The notes under the pieces were generated by a model, which saw only the letters and a program-made list of their open reading frames with translations, was not told the origin of the DNA and ran no database searches. A stretch of DNA of 49,988 bases from an uncultured Porphyromonadaceae bacterium. GTDB lineage: Bacteria > Bacteroidota > Bacteroidia > Bacteroidales > Muribaculaceae. Of the stretch, positions 49,963 through 49,988 are shown in pieces (position 1 is the stretch's first letter; each line of letters begins with the position of its first letter). Position numbers and translations under genes: made by a program. The stretch is from positions 1 to 49,988 of the forward strand of contig CAMWRH010000015.1 in NCBI GenBank assembly GCA_947176605.1. Reading direction: 5' to 3'.

Positions 49963-49988
49963 ACCGCCCCGAAAAATCCACGCCCCGC

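Overview
The window is a stretch of G+C-rich bacterial chromosome from the phylum Bacteroidota. It is most likely from the order Bacteroidales and plausibly the Muribaculaceae; the family placement is inference. The evidence is: PorX and PorW/SprE type proteins, a TonB-dependent receptor with an N-terminal carboxypeptidase-regulatory-like domain, DUF5689 and choice-of-anchor lipoproteins whose mature ends look like surface-export signals, type IX secretion (T9SS) style C-terminal domains, fused KorA plus KorB, and many promoters of the Bacteroides form (TTTG, 19-21 bases, TAnnTTTG) with no reliable Shine-Dalgarno sites. No insertion sequence, prophage or CRISPR array was seen.

Layout. 1-94: 3' end of tRNA-Val and its terminator. 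120-12499 (+): a cell-envelope block holding a periplasmic TPR protein, a plugless outer-membrane barrel, a small unknown protein, PorW/SprE, PorX, a Sel1-repeat protein and an LD-carboxypeptidase. It faces a YkuD-like L,D-transpeptidase lipoprotein (12513-13154, -). 13155-14903: a repeat-rich accessory region with a 27-base periodic repeat, a 14-base inverted repeat, a candidate small RNA, an OmpA-like protein and a heptamer (CCTAAAR) array running into an SprT-like metalloprotease gene. 15701-16648: purC. 16741-17301: an AT-rich islet with a strong promoter, a 36-codon frame, a small membrane protein and a terminator. 17650-19897: two exported proteins, one with a T9SS-type tail. 20171-22493: tRNA-Gln, a WYL regulator and an SDR oxidoreductase. 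22619-27712 (-): fabF, acpP, korB, korA.

28061-39876 (-) is the most interesting part. It is a six-gene run encoding a secreted endonuclease/exonuclease/phosphatase-family enzyme, a TonB-dependent receptor, two probably surface-exposed lipoproteins and two secreted endonuclease I paralogues, with deoC (deoxyribose-phosphate aldolase) directly upstream in the same orientation. Together they suggest an extracellular nucleic-acid capture, digestion and catabolism locus with no SusD-type protein. T9SS-like tails on the nucleases link this locus to the PorX/PorW pair elsewhere in the window.

40081-49902: DNA and RNA maintenance genes (ruvC, DUF4286, tRNA-Thr, rnr, uvrC, apt, mnmG, ybeY). The apt-mnmG gap carries three ParB-site (parS)-like palindromes, and a 19-base-arm inverted repeat abuts the uvrC start. 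All functions are read from sequence motifs and remembered family features; no database search was run.
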